Source: CAVYXF01 sp963772335
Lineage (GTDB): Bacteria > Pseudomonadota > Alphaproteobacteria > Rhizobiales > Rhodomicrobiaceae
NCBI GenBank assembly: GCA_963772335.1
Contig: CAVYXF010000001.1
Location: 310,001 to 374,000 of the forward strand
DNA length: 64,000 bases
Direction of reading: 5' to 3'
A program made the position numbers and the translations under genes. This document shows, one piece after another, positions 62,465 to 64,000 of this stretch. The notes under the pieces were generated by a model. That model was not told where the DNA came from. It saw only the letters and a list, made by a program, of their open reading frames with translations, and did no database searches. Numbering within the stretch: the stretch's first letter is position 1; the number at the start of each line of letters is the position of its first letter.

Positions 62465-62911
62465 ATGCTGTTGATCACCCCCGCCTTTGCACAGGCCGCC
62501 GCTCCCGGTGGCGGAGGAGGCTTTCTGATCCAGCTTTTGCCCTTCATCATGATCCTCGGGATCATGTACTTCCTGATCATCCGTCCGCAGCAGAAGCGGC
62601 TCTCCGATCATCGGGCCATGATCGCGTCGGTCAAGCGCGGCGACACGATCGTGACCGGCGGCGGCATTGTCGGCAAGGTGACCCGGGTCATCAATGACGG
62701 CGAGCTGCAGGTGGAGATTGCTGAGGGTGTTCGCGTGCGGCTGGTGCGCTCAACCGTATCGGAGGTGCGCACGCGCGGCGATGTGCGCGACGTCGAGGCG
62801 AAGAAAGCCCTTGCCCGCGCCGACAATGACGACGACGAGGACGGCACCGATGAGCCGACCGACGGCGCCAAGCCCACAAGCCGCGAGCGCGCGGCAAATA
62901 CCGACCTTTAG
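62465..62911 (+). CDS. yajC: SecDF-associated protein YajC
   Basis: 148 residues from the ATG at 62465, behind GGGAGGA. One membrane segment (LLPFIMILGIMYFLIIRPQQ) followed by KRGDTIVTGGGIVGKVTRV. The tail is unusually acidic (DNDDDEDGTDEPTDG). YajC joins SecDF at the Sec translocon; secD starts 38 bases after the stop. Confidence 0.95.
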   Translation: MLLITPAFAQAAAPGGGGGFLIQLLPFIMILGIMYFLIIRPQQKRLSDHRAMIASVKRGDTIVTGGGIVGKVTRVINDGELQVEIAEGVRVRLVRSTVSEVRTRGDVRDVEAKKALARADNDDDEDGTDEPTDGAKPTSRERAANTDL

Positions 62912-62949
62912 CTGCAAAGCAAAGGTCGTTCCTCCCGAAAGCTGCTGAC

Positions 62950-64000
62950 ATGCTCTATTTCAACCGCTGGAAGATCATCATTATCCTCGGCATCTCGCTT
63001 GCCAGCCTGATCTTCACAGCGCCGAACTTCATATCGCCAAACACCCTCGAATTTCTACCGCGCTGGCTGCAGATGCGGATGCCCTTGGGGCTAGATCTCC
63101 AGGGCGGGTCCCACCTCCTGTTGCAGATGAATGTCGATGAGCTGCGCAAGGAATGGCTGGAGACGCTGAATAGCGATGTCCGCCAGAACCTGCGCCAAGA
63201 GCATATCGGTTATACCGGGCTGACCAACACGCGGGACGAGGTCCGCGTCACGATCCGACAGCCCGACCAGGTCGACCAGGCCTTCACCAAGCTCAAGGCC
63301 ATGGCCCGTCCGGCGGGCGGCGCCATTTTCGGCCGGACCACCTCGGATTTGGATGTGCAGCGCGGCGAAGGCGGCGTCATCACGCTGAAGCCGACCGAGG
63401 CCGCAATCAATGAGCGCATCACCTCCGCGATCGGATCGGCGATCGAGACGGTGCGTCGGCGTATCGACATCACCGGCACCACCGAGCCCATCATCCAGCG
63501 CCAGGGGCGGGACCGCATTCTCGTCCAGGTGCCCGGCTTCAACGATCCAGCCAGGCTCAAGGAGCTGATCGGCAAAACCGCCAAGCTCACCTTCCAGCTG
63601 GTCGACCAGACCATGCCAGTTGAGGAAGCCATAAAGGGTACTCCGCCGCCAGGTTCGGCGATCTATCCCTCCCAGGAGGAAGGGCAGCGCAACTATCTGC
63701 TGCAAAAGCGCGTGATCGTCAGCGGCGAGGACCTGATCGACGCTCAGCCGGCGTTCGATCATCGTAACAATGAGCCGATCGTCAACTTCCGCTTCAACTC
63801 ATCCGGCGCGCAGCGCTTCGGCAAAACGACGCAGGAGAATGTCGGCCGGCCCTTCGCCATCGTGCTCGACGGACAGGTGATCTCGGCGCCGGTCATTCGC
63901 GATGCCATCCTCGGCGGCAGTGGACAGATTTCCGGCAATTTCAGCGTCGAGCAAGCCAATACCTTGTCGATCCTGCTCCGCTCTGGTGCTCTGCCAGCTT
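62950..64000 (+). CDS. secD: Protein translocase subunit SecD (3' end outside window)
   Basis: 350 codons from the ATG at 62950 (MLYFNRWKIIIILGISLASL) to the window edge, with no stop. The N-terminal membrane helix is followed by MPLGLDLQGGSHLLLQMNVD and the large periplasmic domain (GTTEPIIQRQGRDRILVQVP, FAIVLDGQVISAPVIRDAIL, GNFSVEQANTLSILLRSGAL). The C-terminal membrane part lies outside. Confidence 0.95.
   Translation, partial: MLYFNRWKIIIILGISLASLIFTAPNFISPNTLEFLPRWLQMRMPLGLDLQGGSHLLLQMNVDELRKEWLETLNSDVRQNLRQEHIGYTGLTNTRDEVRVTIRQPDQVDQAFTKLKAMARPAGGAIFGRTTSDLDVQRGEGGVITLKPTEAAINERITSAIGSAIETVRRRIDITGTTEPIIQRQGRDRILVQVPGFNDPARLKELIGKTAKLTFQLVDQTMPVEEAIKGTPPPGSAIYPSQEEGQRNYLLQKRVIVSGEDLIDAQPAFDHRNNEPIVNFRFNSSGAQRFGKTTQENVGRPFAIVLDGQVISAPVIRDAILGGSGQISGNFSVEQANTLSILLRSGALPA

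Overview
The window is GC-rich, densely coded alphaproteobacterial DNA, most likely from a Hyphomicrobiales (Rhizobiales) bacterium able to use C1 compounds. The case rests on a near-complete tetrahydromethanopterin (H4MPT) formaldehyde-oxidation module, a xoxFGJ-like quinoprotein operon, several Liv-type ABC importers and Rhizobiales-style dispersed palindromes. The genus cannot be fixed from the sequence. I saw no rRNA, tRNA, CRISPR array, transposase or phage gene.

Layout. 0-5 kb: a CHASE2 membrane protein diverges from a secreted PAAR-repeat protein and a TPR-CHAT protease, followed by the first of three small secreted proteins built from a C-x6-C-x13-C-x6-C repeat. 5-10 kb: dnaE and a Lys/Ala/Pro-rich histone-H1-like protein. 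10-19 kb: one minus-strand operon for a Liv-type importer (livG, acyl-CoA synthetase, livH, livM, substrate-binding protein, livF) ending in a PaaK-like CoA ligase. 19-26 kb: a cold-shock protein, a DEAD-box helicase (DEVD variant), a GalD-like tautomerase, a Tat-exported metallo-hydrolase and a J-domain/TPR locus split by a frameshift. 26-31.5 kb: a dihydroxyacetone kinase operon (dhaL, dhaM, HPr, EI, an HTH protein, dhaK) that begins with the fused stumps of a deleted ABC transporter. 31.5-39 kb: a second Liv-type importer whose permease LivM and ATPases LivG and LivF form one polypeptide, with a GntR regulator and two dehydrogenases. 39-54 kb: the H4MPT module. 54-58 kb: the third Cys-repeat protein and the PQQ dehydrogenase/cytochrome c/XoxJ-like operon. 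58-64 kb: trmFO, a DUF815 ATPase, yajC and the start of secD.

How the genes work together. Formaldehyde from alcohol oxidation by the PQQ dehydrogenase would be captured by Fae, oxidised by MtdB, converted by Mch to formyl-H4MPT and released as formate by the Fhc complex (fhcBADC). MptG, a PhhB-like protein, two ATP-grasp ligases, CitG-like, hydantoinase-like and HisA-like proteins probably build the H4MPT and methanofuran-type cofactors. Two of the three Cys-repeat proteins sit inside or beside this module.

Caution: several otherwise well-conserved genes carry single frameshifts (acyl-CoA synthetase, J/TPR, dhaM, PQQ dehydrogenase). Sequencing or assembly error is a real alternative to gene decay. 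All functional calls come from reading the translations; no database search was run.
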